From positions 24,927,716 to 24,991,715 of the forward strand of contig NC_133934.1 in assembly GCF_031877795.1 (NCBI RefSeq): a stretch of 64,000 nucleotides of DNA, given 5' to 3'. Positions 51,614 through 63,357 of the stretch are shown here, one piece after another (the stretch's first letter is position 1; every line of letters starts with the position of its first letter). This DNA is from Strix aluco (lineage: Eukaryota; Chordata; Aves; Strigiformes; Strigidae). A program made the position numbers and the translations under genes. Below the pieces are notes generated by a model, which was not told where the DNA came from, searched no databases, and saw only the letters and a program-made list of their open reading frames with translations.

Positions 51614-52927
51614 TATGAAAAGACAGTGAAGGCACTTGTAACTGATCCCTGCATTACTGTTTTAAAAATACCACTGCTAATGTTTGTCCTCTGTGATGTT
51701 CCCACCAATGTTTTGGTAACAGCTGTGTGACCACTTCCCAGTCTGAGTAGAATAGAGAGGTAGGTCCTCATTGACAGTAGAAACCGGTCAGTGGGACTGG
51801 AGGGACCTCTCTCCCTGTAGTTCCACGAAGTGTAGGAAGGTGGAGCCTGGAGAAAGGGAAAAATAGAGCCAGTACTGAAGATCAGATTGGCACTCCACAG
51901 GAATGCAATCCACTTGGCTTGGACAGCAAACCTGTCATCAGGTTAACCACAAGGTCATGACAGCAGCTTTGAAATATATTTAATACACACATACATACCA
52001 ACTAACAGAAGCAGAAGAGGCATTAGCATTAGAGAGATACTTGATGAGCTGCAAAGGGAAGTGCAATAACTCACAAGTGTGCAAGTACTAGCACAAAGGT
52101 GTGTGTCACCAGTCTGGTAGACAACCATTTTCTTCAATTTTATAAAATACATATAACATCAGACTGCCATTTATTTACACTTACAGACTGCTTTGTTGTA
52201 GAGTCAGGACTCCATAAATTTTCCTTCAATTAAGTTGAAACCGTATTTATTTATTTCAGTTTTTCTCTATTTTAAAAATAATTTTTATTTGAATCAGTGT
52301 GGAAAATTGTATCAAAATAAGGCATCCTAGCTGCCAGATTGTTGCTTGGACCTCGATTCAACCTTCATGTAATTTCCAGTGGCAGGTGATAAATGAAGAG
52401 ATGGAAAAAGAGAACTGTTACAGAATTCTGATGAGCAAGCCCTTTCTAACTTCAATGAGAAAAAATGAAGATGCTATCTGATTTCCAGACTGTATGTTAC
52501 AAGCAGCAGCTGGAAAAAGAGCTTATTAAAAACATAACTGTTAAAAGACGACACTCTTATGGTATCTATTTGCTGTGAGGGCTAAGCCTCCCTGACCTGT
52601 CTCACTGAAAGTTCTTTAAACTAACTTACAAGGAGAGCAGGATTAAACGCAAAATAATAGCAGCAAAATAAAAAGCTGAGAAAATCTTTTATTTCTCTAA
52701 TCACAGTTATCAAATACAATAGTCTTAAGCCAGCATTCTGTACTGCAGAGTAAAGACTGGTAGAAAAGACAAAAAAAGAAATTTTTGATTCTCTAATGAT
52801 ATTTCATTAGAAAAAACTGAAAAGAGTGTTTCCTGTTGGTAGAGTCCCTCAATATAATTTCAACAGGCTAAAAAACTTTTCATTATTTTTAATCTTATAT
52901 CCTATACTTCATAATTTCATTACTTAC

Positions 52928-52971
52928 AAGTACGGACAAGTTTTGCCTTGGTAAGTAGACATGAAGGCCAT
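52928..52971 (-). CDS. Gene B exon (44 nt)
   Basis: Minus-strand exon with acceptor AAATGTCTTGCAG and a full consensus donor (CTT|gtaagtaat). Entering in phase 1 it reads GLHVYLPRQNLSVL and leaves in phase 0. All three frames are open over this short length, so the frame is chosen only by the neighbours: the preceding T completes a tyrosine codon. The splice sites themselves are among the better ones in the window. Confidence 0.45.
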
Positions 52972-53201
52972 CTGCAAGACATTTAGATGTTAAAACATAA
53001 TCAGTTTAGAGAGGTATATTTGTAAAACAGTCTAATACGTATCAGTTGAAATATCTGCAATCTATTATTCACCAGACTGCTTTGGTATGGCAAAAACAAA
53101 CAAAAAGAACCTAGTTGATCTTTTTGCTCTTTAGAATTTTTTCATTGTTTCTGGGTTATATCCTTCAACAAGATGAGCTGCCTGGTACATTTCTCCCTCA
53201 C

Positions 53202-53223
53202 AGCTCCATGTTAATGCAAAGTC
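53202..53223 (-). CDS. Gene B micro-exon (22 nt), or start of an alternative terminal exon
   Basis: The acceptor is TTTCTTGATCTCAG and the donor is GGAGCT|gtgaggg. The exon encodes DFALTWS plus one nucleotide (phase 0 in, 1 out), matching phase 0 of the exon before and phase 1 of the exon after (52928-52971). If the donor is not used, the same frame runs on for a further 23 codons to a TAA at 53131-53133 (ending NPETMKKF), making 53131-53223 a possible terminal exon of 31 codons. The sequence alone does not decide; the phase match favours the micro-exon, the length favours the terminal form. Confidence 0.35.
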
Positions 53224-54744
53224 CTGAGATCAAGAAACTATAAGAGGCAAATATAAGCAACTTACAATAGCTTGCTTACATTATTCAGCATGTGGTAGAT
53301 GAGAACAAAATATTTACAAGGTTCATTTTACATGCACATTAATTATGTAAAATTAGAGACACCAAGAGAGAGCCATTAAGTGTCGATTAGACAATAAGAT
53401 CAAGAATGCTGGCAGTGCTGGTAATAAGAAACCTAGAGTTTACTTCCAAAGGGAAGACAGTGCATTAACATTTTAATTTGTTTCTCAACAGTTCAATTAT
53501 AACATGCCTAATGTACTGGACATTAACCTTTGGGGGCCTGAACAAAGCGTAGATCAGAGTAAAATGACCTTACTCTTTTCATGAAGATGCAGATGTGACT
53601 TTCTGGGGAAATTCTATTGCTGTCAAACCAGTTGATCACCTTATTCTGAAACCTCTTTTAAGAGGCACACTTTCTTCACCTGTAAACATTTAGGGCAACA
53701 CCCAATAAACTGATGAGAAATTTTTCTTTTCCACTGGAATCTGGAGTTCTACAGCTGAAAATAAAGTGCATACAAGTGTCAGGGAACAAGAGCAAACATT
53801 TGGTCCTAAAAAGAAACATAAAAAGTGGCAACATTACACTTTTTTCAATAACATAAAATGTATGGCACACTGAATGTGTTAGGTATCTTAGACTGTGCGG
53901 TAAAGCTTTCTCATGATTCAGTCAACTGTCAATTACCTTGAATTAATTGATTGCAAAAGAACTTAAGTAAACAATTAATTTTAAAATATAAATGTAGATT
54001 TCAAAGTTCGTTCCAAGAAACCTACAGCAAAGAGTTCTGATTCTGGGAAAGAAAACAGATTCTGGTATACACAGTAGTTCAGAAGTTAATATTAAAAGCA
54101 GATAGTGACATGGACTCTGGCTTCTTAATAAAACTAAAGTTATTATCTGAAAATGGAGTATATACATAGTAATGTTAATGAGATTTTTCTTCTCAGAGTA
54201 AAGCCTATATAAATTTTCTTGCATTCAGAATTCTTCCTCCTGTTGGCCCAGTAGTCAATTTATCTTGATAATAATAAAAAAAAAAAAAAAATAGGAGAAA
54301 GTAAGTGATTTTTGCAACCAAAGTAGCCTATAAACTTGCCCTCTGTTTAAGATCTAATCATAAATACAGCTGCATAGGTAGTATCCTTTTACTGTGCAAT
54401 TTCTTTTCACAGTTCATTAATTTTGAAGAGATAACTTGAAAGAAAAAAAAAAGTTTGTCATTTTATGATAGTTTACTGTATGGCCATGAAGATGGGCTAT
54501 CTCAGTAACGATACATCAGGGATTACAAAGGTGGACATCAGTAGCTAAGAAGCTGAAAACATAAGAATGGGCGGCATACTGTTCTTTTGGAGGCAACAAG
54601 GTGTCTGGCCTGCCTTTAATTTTTACTACTTATTTTTCAGCTCTAAACAGCTGAGAACAGGCAAGGTTAAAGAAGAGTCTCATCATAGGTGTTAAGTAAA
54701 AACAAGGGAGCATGAGAGTGTTACACTCATTCTGTTAGAACACC

Positions 54745-54784
54745 TTCTGTTCTGTTCTGTTCTGTTCTGTTCTGTTCTGTTCTG
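54745..54784. repeat. (TTCTG)8 pentanucleotide microsatellite
   Basis: Eight perfect TTCTG units flanked on both sides by the same ttagaacacc decamer (54735-54744 and 54785-54794). Confidence 0.95.
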
Positions 54785-55168
54785 TTAGAACACCATTTGA
54801 CCACTCTTTATTCAATAAATAACAAAAATATACCTTCAAAGGTAGTGAGGAAGCAGGAACTGGAAAGGGTAAAATAAGGTATGATAGTTCATGTCTATCC
54901 ATTGCTTTTGCTTAGGGCAGTCAGGAAAAAAATTGAGTGCTCTACTTGTCTATTAAAATGTCTGCTTAAAAAGCCAAAACAAAAGCTTGAAAGGAAAAAA
55001 TATTAATTTGTAAAACATATTTGAATTTTTTTTTTTATTTGTAATGAAAGATTTACTATGAAAACCAAAGTGATTTAAGTGCATTATCAAAAAAGGTTAC
55101 TGATCAGTGACAAATGTGTGGTACTACTGACAGCATGCTTTAACAACTTTTTTTCTTTTGTTACATAC

Positions 55169-55267
55169 CTTCAAACATACCGGGTTATGTTTTACCAGAG
55201 ATCCAATCTGCATGACCTCCACTGCTTGATTAGCCAAAAAAGCTGAGGCATATGAAACCTCTAGTAC
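55169..55267 (-). CDS. Gene B exon (33 codons), unidentified protein
   Basis: Minus-strand internal exon. The acceptor is CTTCCTCTTCACAG and the donor is TTGAAG|gtatgtaac. Exactly one of the three frames is open (33 codons, phase 0 in and out) and it reads VLEVSYASAFLANQAVEV followed by MQIGSLVKHNPVCLK. A second donor, CCG|gtatgt, lies 12 nt earlier at 55181 and would remove four residues without changing the frame, so the 3' edge may be alternatively used (a 12-nt tandem donor). This is the most upstream well supported exon of the gene B chain; exons before it were not found with confidence. The composition is that of an ordinary folded protein, with no membrane span or low-complexity run. 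Confidence 0.6.
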
Positions 55268-58200
55268 CTGTGAAGAGGAAGATTCTATTTAATGTAAACG
55301 TTCAAAAAGAGTACTCACCCCAATATTCTGTTACAGTTAACTAAAATCTGACTATAAATTTTGTCTATTAAAAGTGTGGCCACTCATTTCAGAATATACC
55401 AAGGAAAGAAATTAGGTTACTTCCACGAAAATGTTATTTGGCTATAGATTTCATTAGTCTCCACTAAAAAGTCCAGTGTGACAATAAACTCTAACAAAGA
55501 TCATTTACAAATAAGATACTTTTTGATACCTCTCAGGAGTGCAACTCTCAGGTACAGGCCAGAGCATATGCTCAAAGGTGGAAAAACACTTTGTTGTTTA
55601 TAGAGCAGAGTTCTTCACCTTTCTTGTCCTAGTTGTCTATGCTAGGCATGACAGAGAAATTGTAGAACTCTGTAGATCGTTTTAGTCCTGAAAATGAAAT
55701 TTTCAAAAACTACATCAAAGAAGTAATTAGCCACAATCAGTAAATAATGCATGACCAGATGCATACCAACACGACCTAAGTCTGGACTACAGTGGCCACA
55801 AGCTGGAAGGGAATCAGAGAAACTCCTAAATTCCACTTCCTTGAGCTACATTTGATGCCTTTTGATAACAACTGAAAAAAAATTTGGTGAAACCATGGAA
55901 AAAACATTCATCTTTGAAGTCCTCAGCAAGACACAGATGCAATTTCTTTCCAATGACTTCTGACCTTGATTTAAGCCATTTGAAATATTTGCTTGATCAC
56001 CTTAACCCAAGAAAGAACTATTCTAAGGCAAACAGCATTCACCTATTGCAGAACTGATCTGTATTTCAGCATGGGTGTCATCCCTCTGTTTTGTTATATG
56101 CCACTCAAAAATAATTTAAACTTACGCAAACATATTAAGGGGAAGGGTTATTTTTTTGTAGGTCTTTTTTTTAAATAGAATTTTCAAGATAAATCTCTGG
56201 CTGTACATTTGGAATTCTAAACTAATGCCTTTTTTTGAAACCTAAGGAGTTTGGAGAAAGAGGAGATGGCCACAAGAGACTCAACTGGAGATAAATTAAC
56301 TGCTAACTGCAGAAACGTCAGATTCCCTGTAACTACTTCGTCATCATTGGCCATAACAAATCAAGGTTGTATTAATCAAGTAAGCAACATATTCATGGCT
56401 GTTGAATTTCAATAGCAATATTTTGCCTAATGCTGTCAGGTTGTTTTGACAAATTCCAATAGAAAATGGTAAATATCCTAAATTTGCATTTTTTATTAAT
56501 TCAGCCATATACTGGAATCTTTTGAATTTTTTTCATGACTGACATTAAAAAAGATGAATAAACATCACAGGATATGTATTTATCCCAGAACTACTGTTCA
56601 GAGAGAACTAAAACAATGCTGCTATGATGTAGCTAGTTGTGTAAAAAAGCAAACCTTTATAAAAGGTCTTTTAAAAATATTTTACATTTAGTAACTTCTC
56701 TCAGTCAAGATTTAAGTCTTGGAAGATAAGCTTTCTAAATGAAACTCAATTACTAATATTGAAAATTCATAGAAAGTTCAAGTTAGTGAGAACTTTTCTT
56801 TAAAAGCTGGGAGGAAAAAACAATGAATCTGAATTTACTTCTATTTCACTATTTAATGAGTAAAAAAGAAACTTTCTTAAGCTAATGGTAGAATTTATTG
56901 TTATTTTACAGATATTTCATACTTATTTTTCTGTATACTAGTTCTCAGAACAGATCCTACGCCAACATTTTCAAACCCATCTACCCATCCAAGCTGTACT
57001 ATAAAAGATCAAAAAGTGACAGAAAGAGAATTAAACCAACAATCTCCAGGATATGGATAAAATGTATTGTTGTTTCACTCAGCAATTTAACCAAGACTCC
57101 GAGACATATTCTCCTACATGAAAGTTGTGTAATCTCCCATGAAACCTGGTTTCTGCTGAAAGGAAAGCCTGTAAGGATCCTCATGTGAAAAATGTTCTAC
57201 CTGTAACAGCCTGGGAAGACCTCAGGATTGTTACATGCAGTTTATGATATTTATCATCCAATGAGCTTAAACAGTTCCAATGTATAAGACGAATGAGTAA
57301 ACACTGGAAAAAAATAAACCCTGACAACAAACTTAAGTGCTGGACACCAATCAAAGTGTAAACTACTAAGACACAATAAATTAAAGGCTAATGGCTAAAG
57401 CCTATTTGAACAAATCATATTTCAATCATGCTATAATTTTAATAGCCATATAAAGCAAAACTAGTCCAATACAAACACTTTATTAGCTTTTAAATGGAAC
57501 ATATTGGAAACGTAGATAGGGGAGAAAATGACGAGTTATAAAACTCATACATACAGCAAACTCAATTTATTCAGACCTATTAGTTCTTAAGCAGTCTGCA
57601 GTACTGGACAAACCAATGCTAATTAAATTTTGAACGAAAAGGCTTTACTGTTTATGTAACCAAAGTATAATTTGGAAGAAATTGCATTCTTTATTACCAG
57701 GCACAACAGGTATTATAGGATCATTAAGGCACTGAACTAAAATAATTTTAAAAGGCAAACAGAGTACATTGCTTTAGTTTGCTTTCTGATTTGCTGAGAA
57801 CTACAGACGTAAATATGTAGAAGACCTTCAGGGGCATTTATAGAAATGGGTTACAGAACTTTGTAACACCTATTCGTCAACATCTAAACCTCTATCTGTC
57901 TTGGTCAGCTCAGTGAAATCACTTTCTCTATAGGGAAACACTGAGAAGATCTCTACCAGGATTGAAGATAAAGGTTAAGGCAAGCTTCATATAATGGGCT
58001 TGACCATAATGCACATATCATCTGCAAACCAAGCCAAAGTCAATACTCAGAGATGTCATGGGATTTAAACAGAAAGCATGCCTAAAGTTTGAGTCACAAA
58101 TTAGAAAAGCAGAGCCAAAACACATCAAGGCAATGAGCAGAATGGGAGTGCATAGAGAAGATAACCCAAAGATTAAGATGCTCCAGAGTCTATGACACAG

Positions 58201-58680
58201 AACAGGGTCTAGAACAAAAAGCAGGAAGGGCTCAAGTAAGGTCAGGTAGGCTAAACAAGTACTAAAGCACCCCAAAAACCTGAACTGCAATGCAAGAGTA
58301 TAGGTATGTAGGAAGATACAATTGCCTACTGCAACTGTGGTATTAACATCCACATCTTTCTCTTCAGTATCACAGGTTGCCATGATTTTCTAGTAAAATA
58401 CGAGCAGCAAAGTATAACAGGAATACTCTCAAAGAAATTTCAGCAAAGACAGTAACTAGACAGTTAAGCTACAGCAGTGGCAAGAACTAAAATAGTTTTT
58501 CCCCTTAACTGAGCTGCAGGTGGATCCCATTTGCAGTGGAGTTGCAAGTAAAGCAGTACCACATGCAAATCTAGTGTGCACCATGAAGAAAACTTTGCAA
58601 GGCTTCCTGCCTTTTTTACAGAGAACAAGCTAGCCTCGAAAAACAAGTTTGACAAATACTTCTTTTCTGACAGCACAGAG

Positions 58681-58760
58681 AATATTTCTGGCGGGTCAGA
58701 AGCAGGAATACTGTATAGATAATATTTTTGGCAGGTCAGAAGCAGGAATACTGTATAGAC
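58681..58760. repeat. 40-bp tandem duplication
   Basis: Two adjacent copies of a 40-bp unit starting aatattt(c/t)tggc(g/a)ggtcag and ending ctgtataga(t/c); three mismatches in 40, so fairly recent. Confidence 0.92.
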
Positions 58761-58859
58761 CATATCCAAGCATTCTGAATCTTCCCAGTCAATTTTGCTG
58801 CAATAGGCTGTTTTGCAAGTTAGTACATATCTTTTCAAATGATTCAACTTGCAATACTT

Positions 58860-58877
58860 TCCATCCATCCATCCATC
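58860..58877. repeat. (CCAT)n short microsatellite
   Basis: Four and a half CCAT units. Confidence 0.85.
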
Positions 58878-61800
58878 AAGGTAATGTTTCTACCCCACAC
58901 ATACATAGCTCTGAAAGTGCAGATTTGCCTTAAGTAACCCAAATTGAATGTATTTTTTAGAGCATGCTATGCTCACAAGAACTTGAGTCAGTGCTTTTTT
59001 TTTTTTTCTTTTTTTAATTCGGTTTCCATTTGGACTCAGGCACAACTGAAGTTGTTCTAATTCGGATGCCAGCAACAGTCTGATAACTGCTCTCTCCCAC
59101 TGAAACAGCTTGCACTGGAAAACAGGATTTAAAAATCAGAAAGGTGATATGATAGGGTAGACTCATAACAAAGTGTCTCAGCCAATAAGACATGTACCAC
59201 TTACCTTCAGACTTCAGCAGGCACCACCACCATCCCCAGCAGAAAGCGTAAGTTTTTTCCCAGCCTCCTTAATTTGGAACTTGAGATGTGGAGCTGGTAG
59301 TACCCTGGCAGCCCTCATAAGAACACAGACTGTGCCAGCACTGTATCATGGGAGAGAAGAATCATAGCTTTGAGCTAAAATTCCCGTAACTTTTACTCTC
59401 TGATAAACCTGTATCTGCAGAGCAGTCCAAAACTACCCCCATATACAACAATGGAAGGCATCCCAGGGGTGCCTCTGGCAGAGAGCTAGTGGCATCCTAG
59501 CAACTGGCTGTAGGCACAACAGCCCAGAGCTCTTCACAAAGAAACAAAAATCAACGATATGGCCAAGCCCTCCTCGTTAACTGAAGAAATCTTTAGGGAT
59601 ATCCTTCCCCCACTGGACAGATTCCTGGATAACATTTGCAAAACCTTACAATGCAGAAATTCTGTCTTGAGTCACACAGTCAAGGCAAACTCTGCATGAA
59701 CGTGCTCTGTAGATCTCAGCTGTTCAAATCGACCCCACACTAAAGCAGTCTCTGTTAGTCAAACTGCTCTTTTGAACTGGTAGCCCAAAATAATATCTTG
59801 GATAAAGATCTGTTTCAAAGAAAAATTCCAAAATAGTAGCCAATATTCAGCTCAACTAAAGGAAAAAAAGAAAACAAAGAGATTCCCGCTTGTATTTTTC
59901 TTTGAGTTTTGGGTTGCTTCCCTCCCCATCCTAATAAATGTGAAAAAACCCCACACAAACAGCAAACTGGCATTATGTTAAAACAATTAGTATAAACAAT
60001 GCTTAAATGTCAGCTTTACACCTAGGATGGTTGCAGAAGCCTAACAAGGTAAAGATGAACCTGAGATTTACTGAGATTTTAATCCTAGTCTTCACACCAT
60101 TATAAAACCATACATAAAATACCTGTGTGTCACTGAACTTAATTTTGCAGATCGTAAAGTAACACTTACCAGGTTATTCAATAACATTCATATGGAAAGA
60201 CGTACAGAAAATTTTTTTAAAATATTTTTACTGATTTAATTCTTTTTCTGAACAAAATCCATTGCCAATTTTAGAGAAATAGCATTTATTCAAATAATTA
60301 CATTTTATTCTCTGAAAACTACATCCTTTACCAATCCACAATGTGACACAGGAACAATAAAATATCAGCAGCCATTAAGGTATTTCAACAATACACATTT
60401 ATTCTGCAGGTTTTAAATCAGCCTGAAATGTGTAGTGCAACAATGATATGTCAGATAATTGGTCCAAAACTTGTGATACCTATTTGAAATAATTAACTGC
60501 ATATGTAATTTCTACTTTTCCAAATAAATTTTTCTTGGGTTAACTGTGTCACCATTCCGCGTGTCTCTGTGGATGTGCACATAACTGTATGCACATATAC
60601 ACACACACAGTGGAATATTTGTGTATATACACATACAAAACCATATTTAAACATGTTTCTAGTAAACATATTTTCTTCTTTTTTGGGCCTTTTAACAGCA
60701 GCCATACAGATACTTTATCTGTGATATGCTTTTGAAACAGAACAAATGTTTCTGTAGTCCTTAGATCTAATAAAAATACACAAAACATCTTCTTTATGGA
60801 CACACTCACTTCAGTGCACAAAACCCTTCCATTGCTCCATTTATTCCATTAGTGTAGGGCCTTAAATGATGCATGAGGCTTTCAGCAGTGAGGTGAATGT
60901 CATTTTTAAGAACCCAATAAAAAGATAAACAATACAGCAACCATAACTCAATAGTGAAAAATATTGCAAATAGAAGTACAACTGTAAACAGTACATTCAG
61001 GTCCAGCATCAGACAGAAAGTAATTTCTCCTGATGGCATTAGGCCCCGATTCAAATCAGCATTTAAGAATGTGCCTATTAACATCAAGCACCAACTTTAG
61101 TCAATACAATTTCAGTTCAGGCTTATATGCTTTCTTGAGCCAGGGCCTCAATGATTAGTAGAGGCTCCATTACAAATTAAAGGTAGCAAAACAGTCAATA
61201 GTGCACTGGGAAAATTAAAATTTACAAACTCATTTCAGTTTTAACAACTGGTCAAATATGGTAAGTGCAAAGTCTGAAAGAAGAAACTTGCCTGTCAGTG
61301 CTACATTCCAGAAGAATAAATACAAAACACTATTATTTGAGTTTGATCTCATTTTCCCCATACTTCCTAGCAGAGTTGCCAGTTACACTATTTGAGTAAT
61401 TTGTTTAATTTCTTCAATCAAATTATTTTTCCAATTAAGCTGCTCAATGCAATCAAGAACAGAAGTGATGTGAGAAATGTTACGGCACCTGTGGCTACCA
61501 AAAATAGAAGAGAACTTAAGTAAGCATACTGCTTTTGCATGGGAAGAAATTCAGTAGCAACATAAAGCATCCTCAAGACTATCCATTAATAAAAATCAAA
61601 TGTCATTGATGCTGATTAATTGAATTTTTCCTCTGAAATTTTAAGGAATTAAGAGACTATTTAGAACAATTTCCAATAAACAAGAAATAGCTTAAAATTC
61701 TCTCATCTACCCTAAGAAGTCTGGCCAATTCCAATCAAACTTGAGGATCACTAAAGTCGTCAGTAAGTTCTTAAAAGGCTGGTGAAAATCTGTGGCAAAG

Positions 61801-63005
61801 TAGTTAATCAGACCACAAAAGGGACAGCAGCAAAATAAAGCAGATTATGTTTTTAATATCTCCCCTGAAGCAAAGGTGTAGTGTGAGCTCATTAGCTCTC
61901 TGCTCTGTTGGTCCTGCTCTTAACCAGGTAACATCTGCAACACCTGGAAAAAGCCTCAGCACACCAGTGCCTTTTGCCCATCCAGTTGTTATGGGACAAA
62001 GTAAAAACTGGTATATGCCATGAGAGAGGAAGGAAGCAATCCCATGGGCTAAGTGAAGGCGAGATCCACAAAACAGCTGTAGAAAAACAAATCATTTCAC
62101 CACTCTCATACATTTTGTTCTGAACACAGATTCTGATTTTTAAATTTAAGGAACTTGGGGCTTAAAAAACAAAGTAGCTGCAGGGCAGTGCATCATGTCT
62201 TCAGGAACTGCGACCTTCATACTCAGAATGCAGCAAATGAGGCTGTTGTCTCAACCCTGGGACCTCTCCTCACACCGAGAAGAGCCATGTTACACTTGTA
62301 GCACAAGCATTTCCTAGTCCCTGCCAACTTGTCCTCATGGTAAAAGGAGGGGTTAATCTTCTTATCCATTTAGTAACTGGCACTTCTTAATTTACCCTTC
62401 TGACAGATATGTTTGTGTGTGGACCATTTTTTCTTAAGGAAATTCATTTCTCAGATGAGTATTAAATATTCATCAGATGAGAGCAACTTTGTCAGCACTA
62501 AGCAAGCTCTATCCAAACAGTGACAGAAAAGTCTGCCTTTGTCACTCTGAGCTAACCAAGGTCTGTTCATAAAATTACTTCAGCCTGTTGAGCAAAAAGA
62601 GATTGTGCTACTCGTCCAATTCATACACCCTTTTAAATTAGATGTTGTTTTGAAGACTTCTTTTTGCCATCCTCAGTATTCTCTCTCATTCTCTTAGATG
62701 TCATAATCCGATGGACTCCACTATAGACAGAGTTTAGAGATACAAGAACTAATATTTTGTCTTATCTGCTACATTCCTCTCCTTTTTGATTCTTTCACAT
62801 GCCGCTCTGTCAGAGGAAAAATCTTCTATGGAAGAAGACACTAATTTTATTCTTAAATTAAAAAAAAAAATACATGCAAAAGTCACTTTTCAAAGCAGAT
62901 GTTACTCATTTTTATGGTGTTAGATAATTAAAAATATTGCAGGCCAACAGTATGAATTTCAGCGTATATTTTGGCTTCCTTCCAAAATATCTCTCCAGTA
63001 CTTAC

Positions 63006-63048
63006 AAGATGGTGCAGAATATAAACAGAGCAAAAGTTTTTGATAGTG
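63006..63048 (-). CDS. Possible 43-nt exon upstream of gene B chain
   Basis: Minus-strand segment with a strong donor (CTT|gtaagtac) and an AG acceptor with a poor pyrimidine tract. It reads with 1 nt entering and phase 0 leaving (TIKNFCSVYILHHL), which would join in frame to the exon at 55169-55267. It lies only 310 nt beyond the stop codon of gene A, so it could also be part of that gene's 3' UTR. Weak call. Confidence 0.25.
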
Positions 63049-63295
63049 CTTAGAATTATTATATCAAACAAAATCTACAACAAAAAATAATCGACAAAAA
63101 TCTGGTGTCATTGCACTGCACAGGAAAACTTACAAATTTCTGGAGTTTTACATAATCAGTTCTCTCAGTTCAATCTTAAATTATGACATGTGGCATATGC
63201 ATATACAAAATCAACAGCTGCATATAAACAAATTATATTTCTTCTGCACTGTACAAACGACACACATCAAAAAAGACTAATTTTGCCCAGAAAAT

Positions 63296-63336
63296 ACACA
63301 CACATACGTGTGTGTGTGTATATATATATATATATA
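63296..63336. repeat. (AC)n-(GT)n-(TA)n compound microsatellite with dyad symmetry
   Basis: acacacacatacgtgtgtgtgtgtat followed by (TA)n. The AC and GT arms are complementary, so the tract can fold back. It lies about 22 nt after the gene A stop codon on the minus strand, hence inside its 3' UTR. Confidence 0.9.
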
Positions 63337-63357
63337 AAAACCTTCAGACTCAGGAAA

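Larger units (their letters stand above)
45036..52927 (-). other. Presumed gene B intron
   Basis: Almost 8 kb of AT-rich sequence without recognised transposons; two G-rich tracts. A strong plus-strand acceptor near 48026 is followed by 30 open codons but no donor. Confidence 0.4.
55268..63005. other. Intron or intergenic region between gene A and gene B
   Basis: No well supported exon. Minus-strand open patches at 56999-57155, 58018-58383, 58464-58868 and 60810-61074 are unexplained (see findings). The part nearest 63 kb is likely gene A 3' UTR. Confidence 0.45.

Noticed and set aside
55319..55340. 22-nt minus-strand segment with gtgagt donor upstream of the 55169 exon
   Set aside because: In every stop-free frame the exit phase disagrees with the phase 0 entry of the next exon.
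56999..57155. Possible minus-strand terminal exon with a hydrophobic tail
   Set aside because: Strong acceptor (GGCTTTCCTTTCAG) but no phase partner upstream, and it would end gene B before its well supported exons.
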